DNA of 64,000 nt. Source: Streptomyces sp. SID8374. Lineage in GTDB: Bacteria; Actinomycetota; Actinomycetes; Streptomycetales; Streptomycetaceae. Both the position numbers and the translations under genes were made by a program. Of this stretch, positions 1 to 9,453 are shown one piece after another (within the stretch, counting starts at the first letter, position 1; each line of letters opens with the position of its first letter). The stretch is taken from assembly GCF_009865135.1 (NCBI RefSeq), contig NZ_WWGH01000001.1:620001-684000 (forward strand), in the 5' to 3' direction. The notes beneath the pieces were generated by a model, which was not told the origin of the DNA, made no database searches, and saw only the letters and a list, made by a program, of their open reading frames with translations.

Positions 1-264
1 GCCGTCCGGTTGGGCGTAGTCCAGCGGCACGGTCACCCAGCCGCACTGGATGGGGGCGGCCAGCCCCCAGTCCTCCGGGCAGTTCTTCCACTCGATCCCG
101 GCCCTGCCCGCCCGCTCGGCGGCGATCCTGACTCCGCGCGCCTCGGCGCCCGCCCGGCCGTGGTGGCGGCCGTCCGCGCTGGCGGCGGGCGCGGTTATCG
201 CTCCGGCCACGAGCGTGCCCGCGATCAGCGCGCCGGCCGCGCCGAGCACTGCTGTACGTCCCAC
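1..264 (-). CDS. Secreted tripeptidyl aminopeptidase (SlpD/SlpE-like alpha/beta hydrolase), N-terminus only
   Basis: The first 88 codons of a minus-strand gene that runs off the left edge. The start is GTG at 264, with GGGGGAGG five to six bases upstream. The protein opens with a signal peptide (hydrophobic stretch at about residues 5-28, ending AAPSA-like at PAASA) and then WKNCPEDWGL and CGWVTVPLDYAQP, which are typical of the mature N-terminus of Streptomyces tripeptidyl aminopeptidases. These are secreted serine hydrolases that trim tripeptides from extracellular substrates. The catalytic Ser/Asp/His lie outside the window, so activity cannot be judged. The 160-base spacer to ureD should hold its promoter. 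Confidence 0.75.
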   Translation of the reverse strand, partial: MGRTAVLGAAGALIAGTLVAGAITAPAASADGRHHGRAGAEARGVRIAAERAGRAGIEWKNCPEDWGLAAPIQCGWVTVPLDYAQPDG

Positions 265-409
265 GTGGAACCTCCCCCATCGTCGTCCGATGCGCCGCCG
301 GTGGCGGCGTGGTCTCCATCGGAGCGTTCCGGGGATCCTTTCGTCTGTGGGGTTCCTGGGGCCAGGGCGTACACCTGTTTCTTTACCGAACCCATAACCG
401 GTGAAGGAG

Positions 410-424
410 GTCCGCTGAGCGGAC
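410..424. terminator. Small hairpin after ureD
   Basis: Perfect inverted repeat GTCCGC-TGA-GCGGAC directly abutting the ureD stop codon. It may end the urease transcript, but it is short and has no U tract, so this is a weak call. Confidence 0.35.
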
Positions 425-1209
425 TCAGCCGTTACCGGTGTCCGCTTTGAGCCCGTCCAGCAGTTCGCGCATCGCCTCGTCCAGGATCTCGCGCAGCAGG
501 CGGGCGTCGGCGGCCACCGCGGTGACCAGGACGGCGGGTCCGGCGAGCGGGGTGAGGGCGGCGGTGGGGGCGAGCAGGCGGGCGGGGAGCGGGGCGTCCT
601 CGAAGGACGGGTCGGCCAGGAGGAGTTGGCCGACCGCCCGGTGGCCGCCGAGGACGGCGGGGCCGTCCCAGCCGCCGGGTGCGCCGGGCCCGTAGGCGAG
701 TTGCTGGTCCAGGAGCGGGCGGCCAGCGCGGCGGACGGTGAGCCGGGTGGTGAGGGCGCCGGCGGGTTCGCCGTGGCGGCCGAGGATCTGCTCCTCGCGG
801 AGCAACAGGCGGGCCGTGGGGGCGAGTTCGACGCGGGTGGTCTGGTGCAGATCGCTGCCGTGGGCGGAGACGAGCTGTTCGGGGAGCCAGTGCAGGGTGG
901 CCCCCTCCCCCACGGTCAGGCGTATGCCGTACGTGGAGGGCTCGCCGTCCGGCCGTGCGCCCGGGAGCGCCACCGTGGCCGCCGCCGCGTCGACGGTGAG
1001 GCGTGCGCCGTCGGCGGCCTCGGCCTCGATCGCCAGCCGGTCGCCGTTGAGCGGGGCGCTCATGGCGCCGACGACGGTGGCCCGGGCGTGGGTGGGGAGC
1101 GGTGAGCGGGTGCGGCGGAGCGCGAGCGGCCCGGCGGACTCCAGGACGGGCAGCGCGGTCCCGCCCCGGCCGTCGGGTTCGGCGCGGAGGCGGGCGGTGG
1201 CGTGGACGC

Positions 1210-1213
<4 letters not shown>
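425..1213 (-). CDS. ureD: Urease accessory protein UreD (UreH)
   Basis: A 262-residue UreD-family protein, the scaffold that binds apo-urease and, with UreF and UreG, delivers nickel to the active site in the cytoplasm. Family features seen are the repeated beta-rich segments, the LHWLPEQLV stretch near residue 110 and [15 protein letters not shown] near residue 135. It is the last gene of the ureABCFGD operon. Its ATG overlaps the ureG stop by four bases (ATGA), indicating translational coupling. Length is normal for actinobacterial UreD, and there is no frameshift or other oddity. Confidence 0.93.
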
Positions 1214-1887
<674 letters not shown>

Positions 1888-1948
1888 GGGGGCTCCTGTC
1901 GGGGTGCGGGTGTGCGGACGTCCGGCTCGCAGGCCGATCGGTTGCGGG

Positions 1949-2611
1949 TCAGGACGCGAAGAGGCGGACCGGCCAGGCGGCGTGCGCCTCGGCGGTGATG
2001 TCGAGGAGCGGTGCCGAGGCGGCGGGCAGGGCGTCGATGCCGTGCCGGGCGGCCTCGGCGGCCTGAGCGGCCACCTGGTCCAGCTCGGGAGCGAGGCGGG
2101 CGAGTACGGCGGTGGCGTGGAAGGGGTCGAGGGAGAGCAGCCGGACCACGGCGGTGGCCGGTCCGCTGACCGTCTCGTACGCGACGCAGTGCGCGGCGTC
2201 CTCGGGGTCCAGCCCGGCCGCCCTCGCGGTGAGGCCGAGGACGACGGGCTGGTGGGCGCCGCGCGGCCGGGCGGCGGCGAGCGCGTCGAGTTCGGGGCTC
2301 GGCCAGGTGGCGCGGGCGGCCCGCATCAGCTGACGGCCGAGCTTGCGGGCGGTGGCCCGTAGAGCCGGTGAGGGCGTACGGGCGTCGGCGGCCTCGTCCA
2401 GCGCGAGCGGGTCGAGGCCGTGGGCGGCCGCCGCGGCGAGGGCGGCGGCCGTGAGCCCGGTGGTGTGCAGGCGGCCCCGGCAGAAGGCGGCGAGGTCGTC
2501 CGCGTCGCGGATGCGGCCCTGGGTGACGGCCGGTTCGGCGCCGCCGGAGTGGGCGTGGCCTCCGGCGGGGAACCGGCCGTCGGCGAGGACGAGCAGGGCT
2601 GCGCGTGACAT
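1949..2611 (-). CDS. ureF: Urease accessory protein UreF
   Basis: A 220-residue all-helical UreF protein, the part of the UreD-UreF-UreG complex that gates GTP hydrolysis and nickel transfer. Recognisable family segments are [19 protein letters not shown] at the N-terminus, and the C-terminal helix pattern with RLLSLDP and the terminal LFAS. It lies 15 bases after the ureC stop in the operon. Length and ends agree with the family. Confidence 0.93.
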   Translation of the reverse strand: MSRAALLVLADGRFPAGGHAHSGGAEPAVTQGRIRDADDLAAFCRGRLHTTGLTAAALAAAAAHGLDPLALDEAADARTPSPALRATARKLGRQLMRAARATWPSPELDALAAARPRGAHQPVVLGLTARAAGLDPEDAAHCVAYETVSGPATAVVRLLSLDPFHATAVLARLAPELDQVAAQAAEAARHGIDALPAASAPLLDITAEAHAAWPVRLFAS

Positions 2612-2626
2612 GGCTCGGTCCCCGGC

Positions 2627-4348
2627 TCAGAAGAGGAAGTAGCGCTGGGCCATGGGCAGTTCCGCCGCCGGTGCGGGTTCGACCGGTTCGCCGTCGATGG
2701 TGACGGCGAAGCTGTCGGGGTCGACGTGGACGTGCGGCATGGCGTCGTTCTCCCGCATGTCCGCCTTGGTGACGCCCCGGGTGCTGGTGATCGGTGTGAA
2801 CTGCTTGTCCAGGCCGAGCCGTTCGGGCAGGCCGTCCTCGATCGCCGTCTCTGTGACGAAGTTGAAGGAGCCGCGTGCCGCCGCCCGGCCCAGTGCGCCG
2901 AACATCGGCCGGGGCAGCACCGGTTGGGGCGTCGGGATGGAGGCGTTGGCGTCGCCCATCTGCGCGTACGCGATCTGGCCGCCCTTGATGACGGTCTGCG
3001 GCTTCACCCCGAAGAACGCCGGGTCCCAGAGCACGAGGTCGGCGAGCTTCCCGCTTTCCACCGAGCCGATCTCCCGGTCCAGGCCCTGGGCGACGGCCGG
3101 GTTGATGGTGTATTTGGCGACATAGCGACGGACTCGGTGGTTGTCGGCCGCCCCGTCCCCGGCCAGCGCGCCGCGCCGCTTCTTCATGACGTGGGCGGTC
3201 TGCCAGGTCCGCAGGATCACCTCGCCGATGCGGCCCATCGCCTGCGAGTCCGAGGAGATGATCGAGATGGCGCCGAGGTCGTGGAGGATGTCCTCGGCCG
3301 CGATGGTGGAGGGCCGGATCCGGGACTCCGCGAAGGCGAGGTCCTCGGGGACGGCCGGGTTGAGGTGGTGGCAGACCATCAGCATGTCGAGGTGTTCCTC
3401 GATGGTGTTGACGGTGTGCGGCCGGGTCGGGTTGGTGGAGCTGGGCAGGACGTACGGCTCCGAGACCACGGTGATGATGTCGGGCGCGTGCCCGCCGCCC
3501 GCGCCCTCGGTGTGGTACGCGTGGATGGAACGCCCGGCGATGGCGGCGAGGGTGTCGGCGACGAACCCGGCCTCGTTGAGGGTGTCGGTGTGGATGGCGA
3601 GCTGGGCGCCGGTCTCCTCGCAGACGGTGAGACAGGCATCGATGGCGGCCGGGGTGGCGCCCCAGTCCTCGTGGATCTTGAACCCCAGGGCACCGCCCCG
3701 CAGTTGGGAGTACATGGCGTCGCGGGATGTGGTGTTGCCCTTGCCGAGCAGCCCGATGTTGACCGGGAAGGTCTCCAGCGCCTCGAACATCCGGGCAAGG
3801 TGCCAGGGACCCGGGGTGATGGTGGTGGCCTTGGTGCCCTCGGCGGGTCCGGTGCCGCCGCCGACGAGGGTGGTGATGCCGCTGGAGAGCGCCTGGTCGA
3901 GAAGGGTCGGCGAGATGAAGTGGACGTGCGCGTCGACCGCTCCGGCCGTGACGAACTTGCCGTTGCCCGCGATGATCTCGGTCTCCGGGCCGATCACCAG
4001 GTCGGGGTGGACCCCGTCCATGGTGTCCGGGTTCCCGGCCTTGCCGATGCCGGTGATGCGGCCCTCGCGGATGCCGATGTCGGCCTTGACGATGCCCCAG
4101 TGGTCGATGACGACCGCGCCGGTGATGACGGTGTCGGGTGCGCCCTCGGCCCGGGTGGTGCGGGCCTGCCCCATGGACTCGCGGATCACCTTGCCGCCGC
4201 CGAAGACCGCCTCGTCGCCCGCGCGTCCGGGGCCGCCGGAGCGGTCCTCCTCGATCTCGACGAAGAGGTCGGTGTCGGCGAGCCGGATGCGGTCGCCGGT
4301 GGTGGGGCCGAAGAGGTCCGCGTACACGGCCCTGTCGAGGTCAGCCAT
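2627..4348 (-). CDS. ureC: Urease alpha subunit, catalytic (EC 3.5.1.5)
   Basis: The nickel-dependent amidohydrolase subunit that hydrolyses urea to ammonia and carbamate. I chose the ATG at 4348 ([16 protein letters not shown]), giving 573 residues, the family size; the frame stays open to 4615 but that extension has no family similarity. The nickel ligands are present: HVDAHVHF, the carbamylated lysine in GFKIHEDWG, and the histidines in HTDTLNEAG and [12 protein letters not shown]. The mobile-flap VCHHLNP and the aspartate in [10 protein letters not shown] are also intact. It overlaps ureB by eight bases. All catalytic residues appear intact, so an active enzyme is expected. Confidence 0.97.
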   Translation of the reverse strand: MADLDRAVYADLFGPTTGDRIRLADTDLFVEIEEDRSGGPGRAGDEAVFGGGKVIRESMGQARTTRAEGAPDTVITGAVVIDHWGIVKADIGIREGRITGIGKAGNPDTMDGVHPDLVIGPETEIIAGNGKFVTAGAVDAHVHFISPTLLDQALSSGITTLVGGGTGPAEGTKATTITPGPWHLARMFEALETFPVNIGLLGKGNTTSRDAMYSQLRGGALGFKIHEDWGATPAAIDACLTVCEETGAQLAIHTDTLNEAGFVADTLAAIAGRSIHAYHTEGAGGGHAPDIITVVSEPYVLPSSTNPTRPHTVNTIEEHLDMLMVCHHLNPAVPEDLAFAESRIRPSTIAAEDILHDLGAISIISSDSQAMGRIGEVILRTWQTAHVMKKRRGALAGDGAADNHRVRRYVAKYTINPAVAQGLDREIGSVESGKLADLVLWDPAFFGVKPQTVIKGGQIAYAQMGDANASIPTPQPVLPRPMFGALGRAAARGSFNFVTETAIEDGLPERLGLDKQFTPITSTRGVTKADMRENDAMPHVHVDPDSFAVTIDGEPVEPAPAAELPMAQRYFLF

Positions 4349-4652
4349 CGAGGGCACCTCCGGTCTCGCCGCGCAGGCCGGGGACGATGCGCCGGCCGGA
4401 GAGGGGGACGAGTTCGACGTCGACGGGGATGCCGGGTTCGAAGCGGACCGCCGTGCCGGCCGCGATGTGCAGCCGCAGCCCGTGGGCGGCGTCCCGGTCG
4501 AAGCGCAGCCCGGGGTTGGCCTCGGCGAAGTGGTAGTGGGAGCCGACCTGGACGGGGCGGTCGGCGGCGTTGAGGACGGTGAGGCGGGTGACGGGACGCC
4601 CCTCGTTGAGGGCAATGCCCCCGTTCCCGTACAGGATCTCTCCGGGAATCAT
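4341..4652 (-). CDS. ureB: Urease beta subunit
   Basis: A 103-residue beta subunit of the three-chain bacterial urease (UreABC)3. The family opening MIPGEI and the conserved [21 protein letters not shown] are seen. Its 3' end overlaps the start of ureC and it follows ureA by 13 bases, so the three structural subunits should be translated stoichiometrically. It is not fused to UreA, unlike in Helicobacter. Confidence 0.96.
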   Translation of the reverse strand: MIPGEILYGNGGIALNEGRPVTRLTVLNAADRPVQVGSHYHFAEANPGLRFDRDAAHGLRLHIAAGTAVRFEPGIPVDVELVPLSGRRIVPGLRGETGGALDG

Positions 4653-4665
4653 CGGCGCGGCCCCG

Positions 4666-4968
<303 letters not shown>

Positions 4969-5025
4969 GCTTCCACCTCATCGTCTACCGCCCGGTACCG
5001 GCCTCCGGGCGCAGCGGGACCCTAT

Positions 5026-5052
5026 CCCCGTTCAACAGTTCGTTGAACGGGG
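5026..5052. promoter_or_regulatory. Perfect 11-bp inverted repeat upstream of ureA
   Basis: Arms CCCCGTTCAAC (5026-5036) and GTTGAACGGGG (5042-5052) with a five-base loop. It lies 58-84 bases upstream of the ureA GTG and 56-82 bases downstream of the TetR stop, both on the minus strand. It can be read either as a terminator for the TetR gene or as an operator or leader hairpin for urease. The minus-strand flank is not U-rich, which mildly favours a regulatory role. Confidence 0.55.
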
Positions 5053-5107
5053 AACCCGGCTCTCGCGACCAGGTATTGCACGTTAGGGCGGAAGTTTTTC
5101 CGTTGCG

Positions 5108-5728
5108 TTAACTGGGCTTTTGCGGGCCCATGGACATCAGCCCGTGCAAGCCGTCCTCCAGCACCTCGGGGCGTACGTCCCCGAAGAGGGCCTCCTGCAC
5201 GATGAAGCCCTGGGCGGTGGCGATCATCGTCCGCGCCATGTGGTCGGCCACCACGTCGCCGCCCAGGAGCCCGGCGTCCCGGTAGGCCTCGACCAGCCCG
5301 GTCCAGGCGGTGCGCATCGTGGCGTACCCCTCGTCCAGCTGCGCCGCGAGCCGCCGGTCGCGCAGCGTCTCGGACCAGAGCTGTACGGCGAGGGCGGCGA
5401 AGGTCCGGCGATCCAGCCCGTGCAGCTCACCCGAGAGCACCCGCCCGAGGACACTGCTCAGCAGCACGTCCGGGGTGGGCGGCGGAACCACGCGGCCGGC
5501 CTCCTCGAACGCGTCGCGGATGGCGGCGAAGGTCTCCTCGGTGATGGCCGCGATGATGTCCTCCTTGCCGGGGAAATAGCGGTAGACCGCACCGGCGGAG
5601 AGGCCCACCTCCTTGAGGACGTCCTGCATGGACGTGCCGTGGAATCCGCTGCGGGCGAAGCAGCGCGCCGCTCCGTCGAGGATCTGGCGGCGCCGGGCGT
5701 CGAGGTGTTCCTGGGATACACGAGCCAT
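5108..5728 (-). CDS. TetR-family transcriptional regulator
   Basis: A 206-residue repressor. The N-terminal helix-turn-helix spans about residues 10-56 (RRQILDGAARCFARSGFHGTSM, SAGAVYRYFPGKEDII). The C-terminal helical ligand-binding domain resembles TetR_C families that control efflux (MRTAWTGLVEAYRDAG). It is divergent from the membrane protein at 5846. The 117-base spacer holds two near-identical operator-like boxes, so it most likely represses itself and that gene. The ligand is unknown. Confidence 0.9.
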   Translation of the reverse strand: MARVSQEHLDARRRQILDGAARCFARSGFHGTSMQDVLKEVGLSAGAVYRYFPGKEDIIAAITEETFAAIRDAFEEAGRVVPPPTPDVLLSSVLGRVLSGELHGLDRRTFAALAVQLWSETLRDRRLAAQLDEGYATMRTAWTGLVEAYRDAGLLGGDVVADHMARTMIATAQGFIVQEALFGDVRPEVLEDGLHGLMSMGPQKPS

Positions 5729-5740
5729 GGGCCCAACCTA

Positions 5741-5758
5741 AAACGAACGTTCCTTCTT
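5741..5758. promoter_or_regulatory. TetR operator box 1
   Basis: AAACGAACGTTCCTTCTT contains the palindromic core AACGAACGTTC. It begins 13 bases upstream of the TetR ATG. The same sequence recurs at 5800-5817 with one change (17 of 18 bases identical), which supports specific recognition by the divergent TetR protein. Confidence 0.65.
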
Positions 5759-5799
5759 GACAAGAGAGCACCCCGTCCCGACAGTGGAGGCCGTACGAA

Positions 5800-5817
5800 A
5801 AACGAACGATCCTTCTT
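5800..5817. promoter_or_regulatory. TetR operator box 2
   Basis: AAACGAACGATCCTTCTT is the second copy of the box at 5741, in the same orientation with start-to-start spacing of 59 bp. It lies 29 bases before the ATG of the membrane-protein gene, where a bound repressor would block that promoter. Confidence 0.65.
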
Positions 5818-5845
5818 TTTGATCGCCACCCGGAACGAGGCCCCC

Positions 5846-6823
5846 ATGTCCACTGCACCCAACCGCCGCGCGGTGGCGGTCGTCCTGCTCATCCCGCTGG
5901 TGGTGACGCTCGCCCTCTGGTCCTTCGCCTGGCCCGCCGCCCGGATCGCACCCCGCGACCTCCCGGTGGGCGTCGCGGGTGCGGCGCCCGCGGCCGGTCA
6001 GCTCCAGCAGCGGTTCGAGCAGCGCGAGGGCGCCTTCGAGGTGCACCGCTTCGCCGACGAGGCGGCGGCGCGGGAGGCGATCGAGGACCGGGTCGTATAC
6101 GGAGCCGTGGTCGCCGGACCGGAGGGCCCGCACGTGCTCACCGCGACGGCCGCGAGCCCCGTGGTCGCCCAGCTGCTGCGTGAGGCGGTGACGGCGGGGG
6201 CACCGGAGGGCACCCGGGTCCGGGTCACCGATGTGGTCGCCGCGCCCTCCGGGGACCCGCGCGGCAGCGCACTCGGCGCGAGCGTGCTGCCGCTGGCCCT
6301 GGCGGGGATGGGGGCCGGGGCGGCGATCACCCTGCTGGGGCTGCGCGGGGCGCGGGCGGCGCTGACGCTGACCGGAGCGGCCGCCATGGTGGGCCTCGCC
6401 GCCACGGCCGTCGCGCACAGCTGGCTCGGCGTGATCACCGGCGACTGGTGGACCGAGGCGGGCGCGATCGCCCTGACCGTCCTGGCCATCGGGGCGGCGG
6501 TGGCGGGGCTCGGCGCCCTGCTGGGCACACGAGGTCTCGGGGTCGGCGGGCTGCTGATGATCCTGCTGGGCAACTCCTTCTCCGGGGTCACCAGCGCTCC
6601 CCAGCTGCTCCCCGAACCGGTCGGCGCGATCGGCCAGTCGCTGCCGCCGGGCGCGGGCGGGTCACTGCTGCGCTCGGTCGCGTTCTTCGACGGCGGCGCG
6701 GCGGGCGGCCCCGCCCTCACGCTCGTGCTCTGGTCGGCGCTCGGCCTGGCGGCGGTGCTCGTCGCGGGGCGGCGGCGTACGACCGCCGCACCCGTCGGCG
6801 GTCAGGCGCCCGATTCGGCCTGA
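5846..6823 (+). CDS. ABC-2/YhgE-like membrane protein, TetR-controlled
   Basis: A 325-residue integral membrane protein of no certain family. The frame is open further upstream, but ATG 5846 (MSTAPNRRAVAVV) gives a first membrane helix at about residues 8-30, then an extracytoplasmic domain of about 120 residues, then five to six helices from about residue 145. This layout (one helix, large outer loop, helix cluster) is that of YhgE/Pip and ABC-2-type permeases, which are often efflux-associated. No nucleotide-binding partner is encoded beside it. It is divergent from TetR and overlaps the convergent Phd gene by 22 bases. Confidence 0.75.
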   Translation: MSTAPNRRAVAVVLLIPLVVTLALWSFAWPAARIAPRDLPVGVAGAAPAAGQLQQRFEQREGAFEVHRFADEAAAREAIEDRVVYGAVVAGPEGPHVLTATAASPVVAQLLREAVTAGAPEGTRVRVTDVVAAPSGDPRGSALGASVLPLALAGMGAGAAITLLGLRGARAALTLTGAAAMVGLAATAVAHSWLGVITGDWWTEAGAIALTVLAIGAAVAGLGALLGTRGLGVGGLLMILLGNSFSGVTSAPQLLPEPVGAIGQSLPPGAGGSLLRSVAFFDGGAAGGPALTLVLWSALGLAAVLVAGRRRTTAAPVGGQAPDSA

Positions 6824-7095
6824 CCGGGGTGGTGGGCGGCGATCCCGAACCGCTGCCGTTCGCCGGGGGCCGAGGCGGCGGAGCCGATCGAGGAGACCGA
6901 GCTGATCACCTGCCTCTCGGCCACCGCCTCCTCCTCGTCAAGCCTTTCGAGCCGTTCCAGGTCGGCGGCGGAGACCAGCGCGGTGAGCGGCTTGCCGTGC
7001 CGCGTCACGACGACCCGCTCACCGCCGTAGACGACGCGGTTGATCAGGTCGGCGAGCTCCGCCCGTGCTTGCGTCACCGGAATCTCGTAAGCCAT
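6802..7095 (-). CDS. Phd/YefM-family antitoxin, apparently without a toxin
   Basis: A 97-residue protein from ATG 7095. Residues 1-55 match the prevent-host-death fold: MAYEIPVTQARAELADLINRV, then GERVVVTRHGKPLTALVS. In this family the N-terminus binds operator DNA and the C-terminus neutralises a toxin. The tail here (about residues 60-97) is Glu/Ser/Ala-rich and of no known type. No Doc, YoeB or PIN gene is adjacent on the same strand, so it is an orphan regulator or antitoxin. Confidence 0.8.
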   Translation of the reverse strand: MAYEIPVTQARAELADLINRVVYGGERVVVTRHGKPLTALVSAADLERLERLDEEEAVAERQVISSVSSIGSAASAPGERQRFGIAAHHPGQAESGA

Positions 7096-7298
7096 GGCCC
7101 CAAGCTTAAGGCGCGCACGCGACCGTTGCGGAGCCTTGCGGCATCCGCGCAGCCGGCTGCCGGGAGCCCTTCGGATCGGGCGGTGACCACCACTCCCCCG
7201 CCCTTCGGTCACAACTCCGTCACCAACGGAACATCTGGCTCCTGCGGGTGCACCCGGCTCACTAGCGTCGCTCCTCCACGAACTTCCTTGGGGGACCG

Positions 7299-7817
7299 AT
7301 GAATTGGAACGACCCGCAGCACCCGTCACGCCAAGCGGACTGGGGGCCTGGTGTCACCGTGCCGCCGCAGAGCCCTTCCACCGGGCCGCGTTGGGCCCGT
7401 AAGCGCGTCGTACTCCCGGCCGCCGGTGTGCTGTTCCTGCTCGGCATCGGGATCGGTGCCACCGGTGAGCAGCCGGAGACCGTGCGGACGGCCGCGGTGA
7501 AGAAGGCGGAGCCGGGGCCGACGGTGACCGTCACCGTGACGGAGACCGCGAAGGTCACGGTGACGGCCGACCCGGAGCCCGCCCCGACGGTCACGAAGAT
7601 CAAGAAGGTGCGGGTGACCGTCACCGCCCCGCCGCCGGAGCCTGCCGCCGAGGCGCCCGCCCCGGTCCAGGACGATGACGACGACGCGGGCGGGGCGTAC
7701 ACGTACTACAGGAACTGCACCGCCGTCCGCGCCGCGGGCGCCGCCCCCATCAGGAGGGGCGAGCCCGGGTACGCCTCCCACCTCGACCGCGACGGTGACG
7801 GAGTCGGCTGCGAATAG
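7299..7817 (+). CDS. Membrane-anchored Excalibur calcium-binding-domain protein
   Basis: A 172-residue protein with one membrane segment at about residues 37-56 (VVLPAAGVLFLLGIGIGA). A Thr/Val/Pro-rich stalk with TVTVTVTET-type repeats follows at about 70-110, then a poly-Asp stretch. A C-terminal Excalibur domain contains YYRNCTAVRAAGAAP and ends DRDGDGVGCE, the family's calcium-binding DxDxDGxxCE motif. It is probably anchored with the domain outside. Monocistronic. A GGGGG-type ribosome site precedes the ATG. The ligand and role are unknown. Confidence 0.85.
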   Translation: MNWNDPQHPSRQADWGPGVTVPPQSPSTGPRWARKRVVLPAAGVLFLLGIGIGATGEQPETVRTAAVKKAEPGPTVTVTVTETAKVTVTADPEPAPTVTKIKKVRVTVTAPPPEPAAEAPAPVQDDDDDAGGAYTYYRNCTAVRAAGAAPIRRGEPGYASHLDRDGDGVGCE

Positions 7818-7869
7818 ACGCCCACCGCCCCTCCTGGATGCCGCGAACGCGAAAGCCACGCCCCTCTTC

Positions 7870-7884
7870 TGTACGTCCTGTACA
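7870..7884. promoter_or_regulatory. Operator-like palindrome upstream of the clpP-like gene
   Basis: TGTAC-GTCCT-GTACA, five-base perfect arms, 78 bases before the ClpP-like ATG. It may be the binding site of a dimeric regulator; it is too short to be sure. Confidence 0.4.
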
Positions 7885-7961
7885 TTTTTGACGGGGCGTG
7901 AGCGCGGACCGGCCTGCGCCGCCCCCGCGTTCCGTCGCGCACCCAGGAGAGGGGCTCCGCC

Positions 7962-8597
7962 ATGATCCGACCCGCCGCCCGCCACGTCCTGCCCGAGTTC
8001 ACCGAACGCACCCCGTCCGGGACCCGGACCCAGGACCCGTACTCCAAGCTCCTGTCCGAGCGGATCGTCTTCCTCGGGACTCCGGTCGACGACACCGCGG
8101 CGAGCGATCTGATCGCGCAGTTCATGCACTTGGAGCACGCCGATCCGGGCCGGCCGCTCTCGCTCTACATCAACTGCCCCGGCGGCTCGTTCGGGGCCAT
8201 GGCGGCGGTCCACGACACGATGCGGTTCCTGACGTGCGACGTGGAGACCTTCTGTCTGGGGCAGGCCGGCTCCTACGCGGCCGCCCTCCTGGCGGCCGGA
8301 ACGCCGGGACGGCGACATGTCCTGCCCGGCGCGCGGGTAGTCATTCGGCAACCCGCACTGGCGGAGCCGGTGCGGGGCCGGCCGTCCGACCTGGAGATCC
8401 ACGCGCGCGAACTGGTGCGCACCCGCGAGCTGTTCACGGCGATGCTGGTCCGCCACACGGGCCGGACCGCCGAGCGGGTCACCGCCGACATCGAACGCTC
8501 CACCATCCTCGACGCGCAGGCCGCCCTCGCCTACGGGCTGGTGGACCACGTCGTGGAGAACCGCACGCTCCCCCAGCCGCCGCACGACGCGAGGTGA
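7962..8597 (+). CDS. ClpP-family protein lacking two catalytic-triad residues
   Basis: A 211-residue ClpP fold ([50 protein letters not shown]). Aligned by eye with E. coli ClpP (triad Ser97, His122, Asp171), the serine is kept in [13 protein letters not shown]. The histidine of MIHQP is arginine here (VIRQPA). The aspartate of TERDRFL is serine (IERSTIL). A working serine peptidase is therefore unlikely. It may sit in a mixed ClpP ring or act in binding or assembly. It overlaps the ribosome site of the unknown gene at 8605, so the two are probably one operon. Confidence 0.88.
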   Translation: MIRPAARHVLPEFTERTPSGTRTQDPYSKLLSERIVFLGTPVDDTAASDLIAQFMHLEHADPGRPLSLYINCPGGSFGAMAAVHDTMRFLTCDVETFCLGQAGSYAAALLAAGTPGRRHVLPGARVVIRQPALAEPVRGRPSDLEIHARELVRTRELFTAMLVRHTGRTAERVTADIERSTILDAQAALAYGLVDHVVENRTLPQPPHDAR

Positions 8598-8604
8598 ACC
8601 GCCC

Positions 8605-8910
8605 ATGGAGCCACCGGAGTTCCCGCCCCTGCCCGCACTGACCCGCGCCGAGGGCGAGTTCATCGACCGCTATCTGGCGGTCCTGGACCAGGTGGGCCGG
8701 ATCAACCCGGCACACGGCGGCGACACCTACAGCGCGCTGCGGGCGGCGCAGGCCCTGGCCTCCGGGGCGGCGGCCCTGCGCGACGCGCTGGCCCTGATGC
8801 ATGAGCGCGGCGAGCGGCAGATCCACGCGGCGACGCTCGTACGGGCCCTGCGGGTGCTGGACGGCGAGCGGCGGGCGGGCAGGGTCGCCGTGCCGCCGAC
8901 CCCGAACTGA
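8605..8910 (+). CDS. Small protein of unknown function, co-transcribed with the ClpP-like gene
   Basis: A 101-residue acidic, helical, cytosolic protein that I do not recognise. It starts MEPPEFPPLPALTRAEGEFIDRY and has no cysteine, signal peptide or membrane segment. Its GAGGTGA ribosome site includes the TGA of the upstream ClpP-like gene, which is strong evidence of coupled translation and a shared job, for example as an adaptor or assembly partner. The predicted helix pairs around residues 40-65 and 70-90 suit a small helical bundle. Confidence 0.7.
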   Translation: MEPPEFPPLPALTRAEGEFIDRYLAVLDQVGRINPAHGGDTYSALRAAQALASGAAALRDALALMHERGERQIHAATLVRALRVLDGERRAGRVAVPPTPN

Positions 8911-8942
8911 GCCGCGCCGCGCGCCGGGAGCGCATTACGGGA

Positions 8943-8960
8943 GCGGGGCGGTCGCCCCGC
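8943..8960. terminator. Hairpin terminator after the clpP-like operon
   Basis: GCGGGGCG-GT-CGCCCCGC, perfect eight-base arms, 32 bases after the stop of the downstream gene. GC-rich without a T run, as is common in Streptomyces. Confidence 0.5.
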
Positions 8961-9271
8961 CGTGCGACACGCCCGGTCCAGCGATCAATTTCCCTCGCTC
9001 GTTCGGCGTAGGGGATCACCCGCGCGAGCGACGGCCCAACTTGCGTCCGACGCGCGGGCTGTACTCGAAATGCCCCCTTTCGTCGCTGGTACGAGGGTGT
9101 GCGCCGGGCTCGTCGGCGGGCGCGAATCCGCCCCGTCCACCCGAACGGTTCAGTGGTGAGGAGACTCACAAATCACTGTTTCGACTCGGAAATCCGGCAC
9201 TTCGTGAGTCAAGATCCCTGGGACGACAAGCCCCCGCCGCCGCGGCGGGGCGGTCCGGGTGGACGCCGAGT

Positions 9272-9440
9272 CCTGCCGCTTCCCGGATGACTGGTCGACA
9301 GGAGTGGATCGGCAGGAGTGGAGGACCCAAGCACAACGGGCCGACCGGGAGACCGGGAAGCCCTCGGGGTGAAGCCGCGTGAAGCGGCCGGGCAACTTCG
9401 CCAGCCCGAACCCGACAGGTCATCCTTCACAGGCGGCTGA
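9272..9440 (+). ncRNA. c-di-AMP (ydaO-yuaA class) riboswitch
   Basis: The leader of the NlpC/P60 gene carries the conserved ydaO blocks in order: GAGGACCCAAG (9321-9331), GGGGTGAAGCC (9366-9376), GGGCAACTTCGCC, and CCCGAACCCGACAGGTCA (9405-9422), followed by CACAGGC. In actinobacteria this RNA precedes genes for cell-wall hydrolases (rpf, NlpC/P60) and turns expression off when cyclic di-AMP binds. The boundaries are approximate. The rest of the gap (8961-9271) is probably promoter; I see no gene in it. Confidence 0.88.
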
Positions 9441-9453
9441 CGAAGGGTTGCGC

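Noticed and set aside
4349..4615. Upstream extension of ureC
   Set aside because: It reads ureB DNA out of frame as Ser/Pro/Thr-rich sequence; UreC family homology starts at ATG 4348.
8911..9271. Short open frames before the riboswitch
   Set aside because: They are brief, lack ribosome sites and lie in probable promoter DNA.
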